Source: Bacteroidota bacterium
GTDB taxonomy: Bacteria; Bacteroidota; Rhodothermia; Rhodothermales; JANQRZ01
NCBI GenBank assembly: GCA_038746285.1
Contig: JBCDKT010000037.1
Span: 1 to 37,204, forward strand
DNA: 37,204 nucleotides
Reading direction: 5' to 3'
The position numbers and the translations under genes were made by a program. Of this stretch, positions 24,644 through 32,815 are shown piece by piece; positions within the stretch are counted from its first letter, which is position 1, and each line of letters opens with the position of its first letter. The notes beneath the pieces were generated by a model. It saw only the letters and a program-made list of their open reading frames with translations, was not told where the DNA came from and did not search any database.

Positions 24644-27600
24644 TTACGAAGACAATGCGGAGGCCGAGCGCGCGGGCGCAGGCGGCCGTGCCCCCGTAGG
24701 CGGCACCGGGGGCGTCTGCTCGATGGTGGTGCAGACGAGGTCCAGCAGCCGGGCGTGGTCCACGGGGCCTTTGACGACGTGGCCGATGGCCTGCGCAGCG
24801 CTCTCGTGGTCGTCCTCGCGCGCCGAGTAGATGGCGACGGGGACGCCGGCGTTCTTGAGGTCCGGCAGCAGGTCCAGCCCGTCGCCGTCCGGGAGTTCGA
24901 GGTCTAGGATGACGAGGTCGAACGGCTCGGCCTGGATCGCGGCGCGTGCCTCAGCCAGGGTCGCGGCCGAGGCCACGTCGCCGACCGAGGCCAGCGTCAT
25001 CGCGGTGACGGCCCGGCAGTCGGGGTCGTCCTCGACGTGGAGCAGGCGCGGGACCGAGGGCGCGAGGGCGACGCGCTGCACGACCTCGAGCAGGCGCTCG
25101 GCCTGGAACGGCTTGTCGAGCCAGTCGGCGACCGGGACGGTGCCGCCGACGAGCTCCTCCCGGCGCTCGCTCGCGCCGACGGCCAGCACGATCACCGGGA
25201 GGTCGGGCCACGCGTCGCCCCAGTCGCGGAGCAGCGCGATGCCGTCGGCGTCCGGGAGGCGGAGGTCGAGCGTCGCGGCGGCGTAGGTCCGCTCGGCGGC
25301 CAGGGCGCGCGCCTGCTCGGCGTCGGCGGCGATGTCCACGCGGAAGCCGTTGCGCGTCAGGATGAGGTTCAAGACGCGCGACACGTCGGGGTCGTCCTCG
25401 ACCACGAGCAGGGCCGGGCGGTGGTCGTGGGTCCGGCGCAGCACCACCTCGCCCCCGGCAGGCACGGCCGCTTCGAGCGGGAGGTCGAAGTAGAACGTCG
25501 TCCCGACGCCCTCCTCGGTCTCGAAGCCGAGGCGGCCGCCGTGGAGCTCGACGAGCGACTTGGTGATGTTCAGCCCGAGCCCGGTCCCCTCCTGCTTGCG
25601 CGTGGTCGAGCTGTCGGCCTGCACGAAGCGGCCGAAGAGGCTGGCGTGGAGCGAGGCCGGGATGCCGGGCCCGTAGTCGGTCACGGCGATGCGCACGGTG
25701 CGGTTCTGGCGCTCGACGGCCGAGACCTCGACGGTCCCCTGCTCGGGCGAGAACTTCATCGCGTTCGAGATCAGGTTGGCCATGATCTGCATGAAGCGGT
25801 CCGGGTCCACGCTGACGCGGACGTCGGGCGCGGCCTGGCGCAGGCACAGGAGGATGCCGCGCGCGCCGCCGTAGCTCTGGTTGGCCTCGATGGTGTCCCG
25901 CAGGAGGTCTGCCAGCGGCTTGGTCTGGACCTCCAGCTTGAGCTTGCCTGCCTCGATCTTCTGCACGTCCAAGAGGTCGTTGATCAGGCGCACGAGGCGG
26001 TCCGAGTTGCGCGAGGCGATGTCGAGCAGCCGGAGCGTCGGGTCCGGGACGTTGCCCTGGGCCGAGATCAGCCGGAGCGAGCCGGAGATCGAGGTGAGCG
26101 GCGTGCGCAGCTCGTGGCTGACCATCGAGACGAACTCGTTCTTGAGCCGGTCGGCCTCCTTGCGCGCCGTGATGTCCATCACCTCGGCGACGAAGTGCTG
26201 CACCGCGCCGTCGGCATCGACCACGCTGGAGACCGAGAGCAGCCCCCACACGACATGCCCTTCGCGGTGGAGGTAGCGCTTCTCGCGCACGTAGGATTCG
26301 GTCTCCCGGCTGATCAGCTGCTCGATCCGCTCGCGGTCGGTCGCGACGTCGTCCGGGTGGGTGATGTCGGCGAAGGTCTTGGTCTCCAGCTCCTCGGCGG
26401 CGTAGCCGAGCATGGAGGCAAAGGCGGGGTTGACCCGCGTCAGGCGGCCCTCCGTGCTGGCGAGCACCTTGCCGATGGCAGCGTGGCGGAACGCGTTGCG
26501 GAAGCGGGCCTCGCTCCCGCGCAGCGCCCGGGTGGCGCGCTGCCGCTCGACGGCGTGCGCGGTCCACAGGCCGAGGAGGCGGAGGAAGTTGTAGTCCTCC
26601 TCGCCGAATGGGGCCTCGGCGGGCTCGGTGCCGGAGAAGTGGAGCGTGCCGTAGACCTCGCCGCCGACGCGCACCGGAATCCCGATGTAGGCCTCCAGCC
26701 TGGACGCCTCGTAGCACGGGTGGCCGCTGTGGACCGACGGCCCCATGTGGTCGATGGCCAGCACGCCGCCCCGCTCGAGGGTGAGGCTGCAGTAGGTGTG
26801 CCCGAGGTCGAACGTCTGCCCCGGGGCCAGGTCGGTGCCGGGCGCGTAGACGTGCTCGACGGTGTAGGTCTCGCCCTCGACGCGGCTTAGGATGCCGACC
26901 TCGAGCCCGAGCACATGCGTAGCCAGGGCGAGAGCTTCGTCGATTTGCGCGTCGAGGCCCTGTGTCGAGGTGACCTCGAGCAGGAGCTGCAGCCGCTCGG
27001 CGTTGACCCGCAGCGCGGCCTCCGTCTCCTTGCGGGCTGTGATGTCCTGCACCTCGGCGATGATGTGGAGTGCTTCCCCGTCGGTCCCGCGGTGGAGCGC
27101 GACCGAGAGCAGTCCCCACACGATGTGTCCGTCGCGGTGGAGGTAGCGCTTCTCCAGTTCGTAGCTCCCGATCTCCCCGCCCACGAGCTGCTCGACCTGC
27201 TCCATGTCGGCGTCGACGTCGTCGGGGTGGGTGAACTCCGGGAAGGCCATCTCGCGCAGTTCGTCCTCGGCGTAGCCGAGCATGGCGCACAGCGCCGGGT
27301 TGACCCGCAGCGGGTGGCCCTCCGGGCTGACGAGGGCCTTGCCGACGGCAGCGTCTTCGAAGGCCGTACGGAACAGCGCTTGGCTCTCCAGCAGCGACCG
27401 CTCGCGCTGCCGCTCCTCGGTCACGTCGCGGAAGGTGACGGAGAAGCCGTCGCCGCACGGCACGGCCGTGACGGTGAACCAGGTGGCGAGGCCGTCGTGC
27501 TCGTAGAAGAACGTGTCGCCCCACGGCACCCCGGTCTCGGTGACGCGGATGTAGGCGTCGAAGAGGCCGTCGGTACGGTTGCCGGGGTACTCGCTGAGCA

Positions 27601-28138
27601 TGCGCTTGCCGAGGAGACCGGCGGGGTCGCGGTCGAGGATGGCTCCGGCGGCGGGGTTGGCCTGGACGTAGGCGAAGTCTACGATCGTGCCCTCCGCGTC
27701 GCGCACGGTTTCGAAGACGAGGATGCCGTCGAGCGAGGCGTCGAAGACGCTGGCGAGGAGGTCGCGCGAGGCCGTCAGGTCGGTGGGCGCGGAGAGCAGG
27801 CGGGCGAGGCCGCGGCTTACCCTCCCGAAGTTCCAGGCCAGCACGGCGAGCGAGGCGACGCTGGCCGCGGCGAGCGCGCCGAGCACAGCCAGCCCGACGG
27901 TGCCGTCCGGCGGCAGCCCGGCGGAGGTCAGAAACGCGCGGTGCACCGAGCACAGTGGCCCGAAGGCCAGTACGGCGAACGCTTCGAAGGCGTAGGTCCG
28001 GCGCAGGTGTCCCTTCGCCACGAGGTCGCGGGCGCGCCGGAGGTAGAGCGCGTAGACGAGGGCGCTGATGCCGGCGTACGGCAGCATGACACCGAAGCTG
28101 TGGAGCGCGCCGTAGAGCGCAGACGCGTCGTGGAGCAT
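24644..28138 (-). CDS. Hybrid sensor kinase, PAS-PAS-GAF-PAS-HisKA-HATPase-REC-REC
   Basis: Start of the phosphorelay operon. Positions are numbered from an upstream in-frame ATG at 28171; subtract 11 for the start used here. Three hydrophobic segments (about 25-47, 62-82, 92-114) form a short membrane region. PAS 1 is about 140-255, PAS 2 about 262-380, GAF about 395-545 (GHTYCSLTLERGGVLAIDH), PAS 3 about 552-670. HisKA has His686 in VSHELRTPL. The ATPase has NAMKFS, DYGPGIP and GTGLGL. Receiver 1 has Asp969 and Lys1020; receiver 2 has Asp1090 and Lys1114-region GHVVKGP. PAS 2 and PAS 3 share EKRYLHR(D/E)GH(I/V)VWGLLSV and look like an internal duplication. The GAF domain resembles those sensing small molecules or light, but no chromophore attachment can be claimed. 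The start at 28138 is a choice between two close ATGs. Confidence 0.92.
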   Translation of the reverse strand: MLHDASALYGALHSFGVMLPYAGISALVYALYLRRARDLVAKGHLRRTYAFEAFAVLAFGPLCSVHRAFLTSAGLPPDGTVGLAVLGALAAASVASLAVLAWNFGRVSRGLARLLSAPTDLTASRDLLASVFDASLDGILVFETVRDAEGTIVDFAYVQANPAAGAILDRDPAGLLGKRMLSEYPGNRTDGLFDAYIRVTETGVPWGDTFFYEHDGLATWFTVTAVPCGDGFSVTFRDVTEERQRERSLLESQALFRTAFEDAAVGKALVSPEGHPLRVNPALCAMLGYAEDELREMAFPEFTHPDDVDADMEQVEQLVGGEIGSYELEKRYLHRDGHIVWGLLSVALHRGTDGEALHIIAEVQDITARKETEAALRVNAERLQLLLEVTSTQGLDAQIDEALALATHVLGLEVGILSRVEGETYTVEHVYAPGTDLAPGQTFDLGHTYCSLTLERGGVLAIDHMGPSVHSGHPCYEASRLEAYIGIPVRVGGEVYGTLHFSGTEPAEAPFGEEDYNFLRLLGLWTAHAVERQRATRALRGSEARFRNAFRHAAIGKVLASTEGRLTRVNPAFASMLGYAAEELETKTFADITHPDDVATDRERIEQLISRETESYVREKRYLHREGHVVWGLLSVSSVVDADGAVQHFVAEVMDITARKEADRLKNEFVSMVSHELRTPLTSISGSLRLISAQGNVPDPTLRLLDIASRNSDRLVRLINDLLDVQKIEAGKLKLEVQTKPLADLLRDTIEANQSYGGARGILLCLRQAAPDVRVSVDPDRFMQIMANLISNAMKFSPEQGTVEVSAVERQNRTVRIAVTDYGPGIPASLHASLFGRFVQADSSTTRKQEGTGLGLNITKSLVELHGGRLGFETEEGVGTTFYFDLPLEAAVPAGGEVVLRRTHDHRPALLVVEDDPDVSRVLNLILTRNGFRVDIAADAEQARALAAERTYAAATLDLRLPDADGIALLRDWGDAWPDLPVIVLAVGASERREELVGGTVPVADWLDKPFQAERLLEVVQRVALAPSVPRLLHVEDDPDCRAVTAMTLASVGDVASAATLAEARAAIQAEPFDLVILDLELPDGDGLDLLPDLKNAGVPVAIYSAREDDHESAAQAIGHVVKGPVDHARLLDLVCTTIEQTPPVPPTGARPPAPARSASALSS

Positions 28139-28340
28139 GGGTCCCGGGTGCGAAGTGATGCCTGATGCCAAGTAATGTCAGAATCGTAACTCCTAGCCAG
28201 CGACCCCACGCCGACACCGGACCATGCATCGTTCAGGGCTAGCGGATGTCGTGATCCCGCACCCTTTGTCAATCCACCGTTACGGAACAGATGCTTATTG
28301 CTCCTTTCCGCCGCCGCCTCTACGTCGGGCTCGGGTCCGG

Positions 28341-28357
28341 GCGGAAACATGTTCCGC
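28341..28357. promoter_or_regulatory. Dyad GCGGAA-ACATG-TTCCGC, candidate operator
   Basis: Near-perfect 17-bp palindrome (GCGGAA and TTCCGC arms, one extra A in the centre) in the middle of a divergent promoter region. Regulator unknown; the function is inferred from position. Confidence 0.35.
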
Positions 28358-28421
28358 GGGCGCCGCTGACTCTTTTTCCACCCGCCTTTTCCCCGCGGTT
28401 GTTCGGCTTTCGTGATGCCTC

Positions 28422-28454
28422 CGCCCGGCCGCACGGTCTATGTTCGGCCGGGCG
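28422..28454 (+). promoter_or_regulatory. Leader hairpin upstream of the AhpD-like gene
   Basis: CGCCCGGCCG (28422-28431) and CGGCCGGGCG (28445-28454) form a perfect 10-bp stem with a 13-base loop, followed by AGTATTTTCC. It sits 59 bases before the start codon. It looks like an intrinsic terminator or attenuator, or alternatively flanks a promoter (TATGTTC lies in the loop). Confidence 0.4.
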
Positions 28455-28513
28455 AGTATTTTCCCCGCCGAGCCTCGCCCTCCACTGCCTCCATACCCCC
28501 TACCGCCTCCTTC

Positions 28514-28846
28514 ATGGAAACGTACTACAAGCCCGAAGACCTCGCCAAGTTTGGCGACATCGCCGAGGGCAACCAGCCGCTCGCCGACGCCTTCTTCAGC
28601 TACTACGGCCAGGTCTTCGAGGACGGCGCGCTCTCGGCGCGCGAGAAGGCGCTGATCGCGCTCGCCGTGGCCCACGCCGTCCAGTGCCCGTACTGCATCG
28701 ACGCCTACACCTCGGAGTCGCTCGAGAAGGGGTCCGACCTGGAGCAGATGACCGAGGCGGTCCACGTCGCCGCCGCGATCCGGGGCGGGGCCTCGCTCGT
28801 GCACGGGGTCCAGATGCTGGAGCAGGTCAAGGCCAAGATGATGTAG
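28514..28846 (+). CDS. AhpD/carboxymuconolactone decarboxylase-like protein, arsenosugar-associated
   Basis: The 110-residue all-helical protein of the CMD/AhpD fold has the redox CxxC Cys58-Pro-Tyr-Cys61 (VQCPYCIDAYTSE), preceded by LSAREKALIALAVAHA and followed by MTEAVHVAAAIRGGASLVHG. It closely resembles the peroxidase-like protein annotated as associated with arsenosugar biosynthesis. Here it lies directly upstream of arsS, which supports that reading. The activity on any arsenic intermediate has not been shown, as far as I know; the family usually reduces peroxides using the two cysteines. The start is the ATG at 28514, giving METYYKPEDL; the frame is open upstream but runs through the leader hairpin. 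Confidence 0.88.
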   Translation: METYYKPEDLAKFGDIAEGNQPLADAFFSYYGQVFEDGALSAREKALIALAVAHAVQCPYCIDAYTSESLEKGSDLEQMTEAVHVAAAIRGGASLVHGVQMLEQVKAKMM

Positions 28847-28861
28847 GGCGTGATGCATGCG

Positions 28862-28914
28862 GCGTGATGCGTGAACGCAGCCTTTAGGGCGGTGCTCGGC
28901 CTCACGCATCACGC
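28862..28914. repeat. 13-bp inverted repeat between AhpD-like gene and arsS
   Basis: GCGTGATGCGTGA (28862-28874) and its exact complement (28902-28914) with a 27-base loop. The left arm is preceded by a related word (GCGTGATGCATGCG). It lacks a T-run. It may be a weak terminator or a processing/stability structure. Confidence 0.6.
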
Positions 28915-28957
28915 GTCACGGATCACCTCCCCTGAGCACGATCTGAGCACCGGGCGG

Positions 28958-28991
28958 TTTGGTCTCGCTGCCCCGCTCGGCGTTATATAGG
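28958..28991 (+). promoter_or_regulatory. Possible arsS promoter
   Basis: TTTG (28958-28961), 22 bases, then TATATAGG (28984-28991). It partly fits the Bacteroidota consensus and would give a leader of about 33 bases. Confidence 0.35.
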
Positions 28992-29030
28992 CAGCGCTGC
29001 GTAGCTCGCCGCTTCCCCACCTCTCTCCCC

Positions 29031-30188
29031 ATGCCTACCGCCGACCCCGGCTTCATCGACCTCACCGTTCTCAGCCGCGAGCTGCTCGTCGATGCCGAGG
29101 GGGCGGGCCCGAAGCGCACGACGAGCCTCCACGGGCGTCGCACCCCGCTGGCCGCGCCGGCGGCGCAGTTCCGCGCCCTCAACGCCGCCCGCATCGCCGG
29201 CGGCCCGACCGGCACCGGCAACTTCGGGGCCGACCTCGCCGCGAGCGGGTGGCCCCGCCTCACGGCCGCCCCGCTCGAGATCTTCCAGGTCAACATCGGC
29301 AAGCTGTGCAACATGGTCTGCCGCCACTGCCATGTGGACTCGGGGCCGGACCGCGTCCGGGAGAACATGGACCGCGAGACGGTCGACGCCTGCCTCGCGG
29401 CGATTGACCAGATCATGGCCGCCCCGGGGAGCGCGCTCCACACCGTGGACCTCACCGGCGGCGCGCCCGAGCTGAACCCGCACTTCGAGTACTTCGTCGA
29501 GGAGGCCGTGCAGCGCGGCCTCCACGTCATCGACCGCTGCAACCTCACGATCCTCCTCGTCCGCCGCTGCCGTCACCTGCCGGAGTGGTTCGCCGAGCGC
29601 GGGGTCGAGGTGGCGTGCTCGCTCCCCCACTACCGCAAGCTCGGCACCGACGCCCAGCGCGGCGACGGGACCTACGAGAAGTCGATCAAGGCGCTGCGCA
29701 GGCTCAACGAGGCCGGCTACGGGCAGGGCGACCCGAAGCGCGTCCTCACGCTCGTCACCAACCCCGTCGGTGCGTTCCTGGCCGGCAACCAAGAATCGCT
29801 GGAGGACGAGTGGAAGGCCGCGCTTGCCAAGAACCACGGCGTGTCGTTCGACCGGCTCTTCGCGCTCAACAACATGCCGATGTCGCGCTACCTCGAGTGG
29901 CTGCTGGAGAAGGGCATGACCGAGTCCTACCTCGAACGCCTCGTCGGAGCCTTCAACGCCGCCACGATCGACGGGCTGATGTGCCGCAACACGATCTCGG
30001 TGAGCTGGGACGGGCGGCTCTTCGACTGCGACTTCAACCAGCAGCTCGAGATGGACGCCGCGATCCCGTTCGGCCACATCGGCGACTTCGACCTCGGCGC
30101 GTGGCAGGCCCGCTCTGTCCTCACGGCGCGGCACTGCTACGGCTGCACGGCCGGCTCCGGCTCCTCCTGCGGCGGCGCGACGACCTGA
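29031..30188 (+). CDS. arsS: Arsenosugar biosynthesis radical SAM protein ArsS
   Basis: The 385-residue radical SAM enzyme has the cluster motif CNMVCRHC (Cys93, Cys97, Cys100) followed directly by HVDSGPDR, the family hallmark. Also visible: VDLTGGAPELNPHF (SAM-binding region), SLPHYRKLGTDAQRG, TNPVGAFLAGNQ, LFALNNMPMSRYLEWL, and a Cys-rich end (CYGCTAGSGSSC) that probably binds a second cluster. Family knowledge: ArsS forms the deoxyadenosyl-arsenic bond on dimethylarsenite, on the way to arsenosugars. It is preceded by the associated AhpD-like gene. No arsenic methyltransferase (ArsM) or glycosyltransferase of the pathway is in this window. The start is the ATG at 29031; an upstream frame extension begins before the probable promoter. 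Confidence 0.92.
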   Translation: MPTADPGFIDLTVLSRELLVDAEGAGPKRTTSLHGRRTPLAAPAAQFRALNAARIAGGPTGTGNFGADLAASGWPRLTAAPLEIFQVNIGKLCNMVCRHCHVDSGPDRVRENMDRETVDACLAAIDQIMAAPGSALHTVDLTGGAPELNPHFEYFVEEAVQRGLHVIDRCNLTILLVRRCRHLPEWFAERGVEVACSLPHYRKLGTDAQRGDGTYEKSIKALRRLNEAGYGQGDPKRVLTLVTNPVGAFLAGNQESLEDEWKAALAKNHGVSFDRLFALNNMPMSRYLEWLLEKGMTESYLERLVGAFNAATIDGLMCRNTISVSWDGRLFDCDFNQQLEMDAAIPFGHIGDFDLGAWQARSVLTARHCYGCTAGSGSSCGGATT

Positions 30189-30238
30189 GGGTGCACCTGC
30201 GGCGCGGGGCAGGTTAGTTCAGCGTGGAGAGCAGGGAG

Positions 30239-30287
30239 GATAGAGAGTAGAGGATGGAGTATGGACTGCCATCCTCTACTCTCTATC
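30239..30287. terminator. 19-bp convergent hairpin between arsS and lipid kinase gene
   Basis: GATAGAGAGTAGAGGATGG (30239-30257) pairs perfectly with 30269-30287, leaving an 11-base loop. It lies between convergent genes. The lipid kinase stop codon (complement of 30283-30285) is inside the right arm. Confidence 0.8.
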
Positions 30288-31236
30288 TTCCCGCGTTCAG
30301 CCCCGGCCGCAGCATCCGAAACGCGCCGGGCTGCACCTCCACCTCGACCTCGGCGGCAGAGCGGGTCAGCACCTCGCCATCGACGTGGATGGGTAGACCG
30401 GCCTCGGTGCGGAGTGCGAGGTGCCGGACCCGGCGCATGGAGACTTCGGGTTCGCCGAGGTGGCGGCCCCGGATAGCCTTCGGCATCAGGACCAAGATGC
30501 GCGCCAGCGAGAGCGGCCCGGCGACGAAGCACAGGTCGAGCACGCCGTCGTCGGGTTGCGCCTCCGGGGTGAGCCGGAAGCCTCCGCCGACGGCGGTGCC
30601 GTTGCCGACAGATGCCAGGAAGAGTGGCTCACGGTTCTCCGGCACGGTCCCCTCGGCCCCGACGCTCCGCACCTCGACCTCCGGCTGCGTCCACAGGCGC
30701 AGCGTGCGGAGCACGGCGGCGACGTAGCCCGAGACGCCGCGCACCCACTTCGTCCGCGCCGCCTCCGCGGCTACGAGCGCGTCGAACCCGATCCCGACAG
30801 CGTTGACGAACAAGGCATCGTGCCGGCGGGTCTCTCCCTGCTCGCGCCACCGTACGACGCCCGCATCGACCGGCGCGATCTCGCCACCGAGCAGCGCCGG
30901 GACGGCCGCCTCGGGGCGCTTCGGGACGCCAAGGAGGCGGGCGAAGTCGTTCCCGGTCCCGAGCGGGATCACGCCGAGCACAGTCCCACCGTCCGTGCCG
31001 AAGAGGCCGGAGGCGACCTCCTGCAACGTCCCGTCGCCCCCGGCGGCCACGACCGCGTCGAAGCGCTCGGCCGCGCGCCGAGCAAGAGCGGCGGCGTGGT
31101 TTGGGCGCTCCGTGACGAAGACCTCGAACGGCAGCCCAGCCGCGCCCAGGGCCGCCTCTAGCCGGGCGCGCTCCCGGCCGGCGCGGCGATTCCCGGCGGC
31201 CGGGTTGAGAATGACGGCGAGCGAGCGGACAGGCAT
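30283..31236 (-). CDS. YegS/BmrU/DagK-family lipid kinase
   Basis: The 317-residue cytoplasmic or membrane-peripheral kinase phosphorylates a lipid such as diacylglycerol or a sphingoid-type base with ATP. Visible: VILNPAAGNRRAG (N-terminal nucleotide fold), AAGGDGTLQEVASGL (catalytic GGDGT at 66-70), IPLGTGNDFARLL, DLCFVAGPLSLARIL, and the C-terminal beta-sandwich (LPIHVDGEVL). Length is normal for the family. It may recycle diacylglycerol released during phospholipid or lipoprotein turnover. The stop codon falls inside the terminator hairpin. It converges with arsS and is transcribed away from the polyprenyl synthase gene. Confidence 0.92.
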   Translation of the reverse strand: MPVRSLAVILNPAAGNRRAGRERARLEAALGAAGLPFEVFVTERPNHAAALARRAAERFDAVVAAGGDGTLQEVASGLFGTDGGTVLGVIPLGTGNDFARLLGVPKRPEAAVPALLGGEIAPVDAGVVRWREQGETRRHDALFVNAVGIGFDALVAAEAARTKWVRGVSGYVAAVLRTLRLWTQPEVEVRSVGAEGTVPENREPLFLASVGNGTAVGGGFRLTPEAQPDDGVLDLCFVAGPLSLARILVLMPKAIRGRHLGEPEVSMRRVRHLALRTEAGLPIHVDGEVLTRSAAEVEVEVQPGAFRMLRPGLNAGR

Positions 31237-31593
31237 CGGGCGAACGAGCGGGCGCGCGACAAGCTACGGCGCACCGGCGAACGAGAGGTTTGACTGCCCC
31301 GTCTCGGCGGCAGTAGAAACAGACCGAGCGGGCCCGCTACTTCTCTACTTATCTGGCTTGTTCTCCACTTATCTGGCTTGGCCCGCCCCTGCAGGACCGA
31401 GGCGCTGGCGCGAATCTTGACGGTCGAGCAGCGGACGCGGGGACCAGCGGATGCCAGCGAGACAGCAATCTCCGAAACCGTCCCCTTTTCAGGCTTCAGA
31501 CCCCGAACTGCCTCCGCGAAATCTTTGTGCGGGCGCGCAACCCACAGCCGCGCCACCCGGTAGTATCTTTCATTGCAGACTGAAAATAACCCT
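31237..31593. other. Divergent intergenic region, lipid kinase/polyprenyl synthase
   Basis: No gene is recognised. It contains a small hairpin at about 31292-31315 (ACTGCC/GGCAGT), the 20-bp tandem duplication at 31341-31380, and a -7-like TATCTTTC at 31564-31571 in front of the polyprenyl synthase start. No convincing TTG box lies at the right distance. Confidence 0.45.
31341..31380. repeat. 20-bp tandem duplication
   Basis: TTCTCTACTTATCTGGCTTG followed by the same sequence with one change (T to C at position 6). The word TCTGGCTT also occurs just before octamer array 3. Confidence 0.9.
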
Positions 31594-32613
31594 ATGGAGC
31601 ATCCTGCCCTCGCCCCGAGCCTCCGCACGCGCCGCGCCGCGCCGCCGTCGATCCGTGCGATCCGCGCTCCCATCGAGGACGACCTCGACGCCTTCCGCTC
31701 GTACTTCCGCGACGCCATGCGCTCGCGCGTCGGACTGCTCGAGAAGGTCACGCGCTACGTCCTCCGGCAGAAGGGCAAGGAGATCCGCCCAGTTCTGGTG
31801 CTGCTCGCGTCGCAGCTCTGCGGCGGCGTCACCGAAAAGAGCTACCGCGCCGCCGCCCTCGTCGAACTCCTCCACACCGCGACCCTGGTCCACGACGATG
31901 TCGTCGACGAGGCCGAGCGCCGCCGCGGGCTGTTCTCGATCAACGCGCTCTGGAAGAACAAGGTCGCCGTCCTCCTCGGGGACTTCCTCCTCTCGCGCGG
32001 CCTCCTGCTCGCGCTCGACCACGGCGACTACGACCTCCTCCACACCGTCTCCGACGCCGTCCGGCGGATGAGCGAGGGCGAGCTGCTCCAGATCGAGAAG
32101 GCCCGGCGGCTCGACATCGACGAGGCGACCTACTTCCGCATCATCTCCGACAAGACGGCCTCGCTGATCTCAGCCTGCACCGCCTGCGGCGCGATCTCTG
32201 CTACCGAAGACGCCGACGACATCCTCGCCCTCCGCGAGATCGGCGAGAAGCTCGGCCTCGCGTTCCAGATCCGCGACGACCTCTTCGACTTCGGCGACGT
32301 GGACGTGGGCAAGCCGCTCGGGATCGACCTTCAGGAGAAGAAGATGACGCTCCCCCTCATCGTCGCCCTCCGCACGGCCGACGAGCGCGAGCGCAAGGCG
32401 ATCCTGAAGATCGTCCGCAAAAAAAAGAAGAGCCGCGAGGACATCCGCACCGTCGGCGACTTCGTGCGGCGGCAGGGCGGCCTGGGCTACGCGCGCCAGA
32501 AGATGCAGGCCCTCGCCAACGAGGCGGCCGAAGCCCTCGGCAGCTTCCCGCCGACCCCGGCCCGCGACGCGCTCATGGACCTCGCCGCCTACGTCGTCGC
32601 GCGGAAAAAGTGA
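31594..32613 (+). CDS. Polyprenyl (octaprenyl/heptaprenyl-type) diphosphate synthase
   Basis: The 339-residue all-helical trans-prenyltransferase elongates FPP with IPP units for the menaquinone/ubiquinone side chain. First Asp-rich motif HDDVVDEAERRRG (Asp101 onward), second motif DDLFDF (Asp228 onward), GKEIRPVLVLLASQ substrate-binding, and KKMTLPLIVAL near the end. Chain length cannot be fixed by eye. Residues before the first Asp motif lack bulky aromatic stops that would suggest a short product. The ATG at 31594 is preferred; a TTG at 31573 is in frame but adds an atypical tail. A KKKKK-like basic stretch (VRKKKKSRED) lies near residue 275. Confidence 0.93.
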   Translation: MEHPALAPSLRTRRAAPPSIRAIRAPIEDDLDAFRSYFRDAMRSRVGLLEKVTRYVLRQKGKEIRPVLVLLASQLCGGVTEKSYRAAALVELLHTATLVHDDVVDEAERRRGLFSINALWKNKVAVLLGDFLLSRGLLLALDHGDYDLLHTVSDAVRRMSEGELLQIEKARRLDIDEATYFRIISDKTASLISACTACGAISATEDADDILALREIGEKLGLAFQIRDDLFDFGDVDVGKPLGIDLQEKKMTLPLIVALRTADERERKAILKIVRKKKKSREDIRTVGDFVRRQGGLGYARQKMQALANEAAEALGSFPPTPARDALMDLAAYVVARKK

Positions 32614-32680
32614 AGCGAACGCCGAGTGCTGAGTGACAAGCGCTGAAAAGAACCTCCCGAGGCAGCAGACGCCGCTCGTC

Positions 32681-32720
32681 CTCAGGAGATTCTTCGATCG
32701 CTACGCTCCTCAGAATGACA
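32681..32720. repeat. Possible interspersed repeat (GATTCTTCG..CAGAATGACA type)
   Basis: The stretch has ATTCTTCGATCGCTACGCTC and then CAGAATGACA, with ATTCT/AGAAT ends complementary. The wording is typical of a short dispersed repeat seen in many bacterial genomes (recalled, not searched). Only one copy occurs in this window. Confidence 0.4.
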
Positions 32721-32815
32721 GCCACCTTCCGGGCCGCGCACCTTGTTGCGGCCGTGAGCGATTTGGGGCACCGTGAGTATCATTCGACACTCGCCCCTCG
32801 TCACTCGACGTTTCC

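Larger units (their letters stand above)
28139..28513. other. Divergent control region between kinase operon and AhpD-like/arsS genes
   Basis: No gene is seen in this stretch of about 375 bases between divergent operons. It holds the dyad at 28341-28357 and the hairpin at 28422-28454. AT-richer stretches near 28160-28190 and 28285-28310 could carry promoters, but I could not assign them reliably. Confidence 0.5.

Noticed and set aside
25037-26890. 617-codon plus-strand frame opposite the hybrid kinase
   Set aside because: It has low-complexity Arg/Glu/Val/Gly composition, no motif, and full overlap with a clear kinase coding region.
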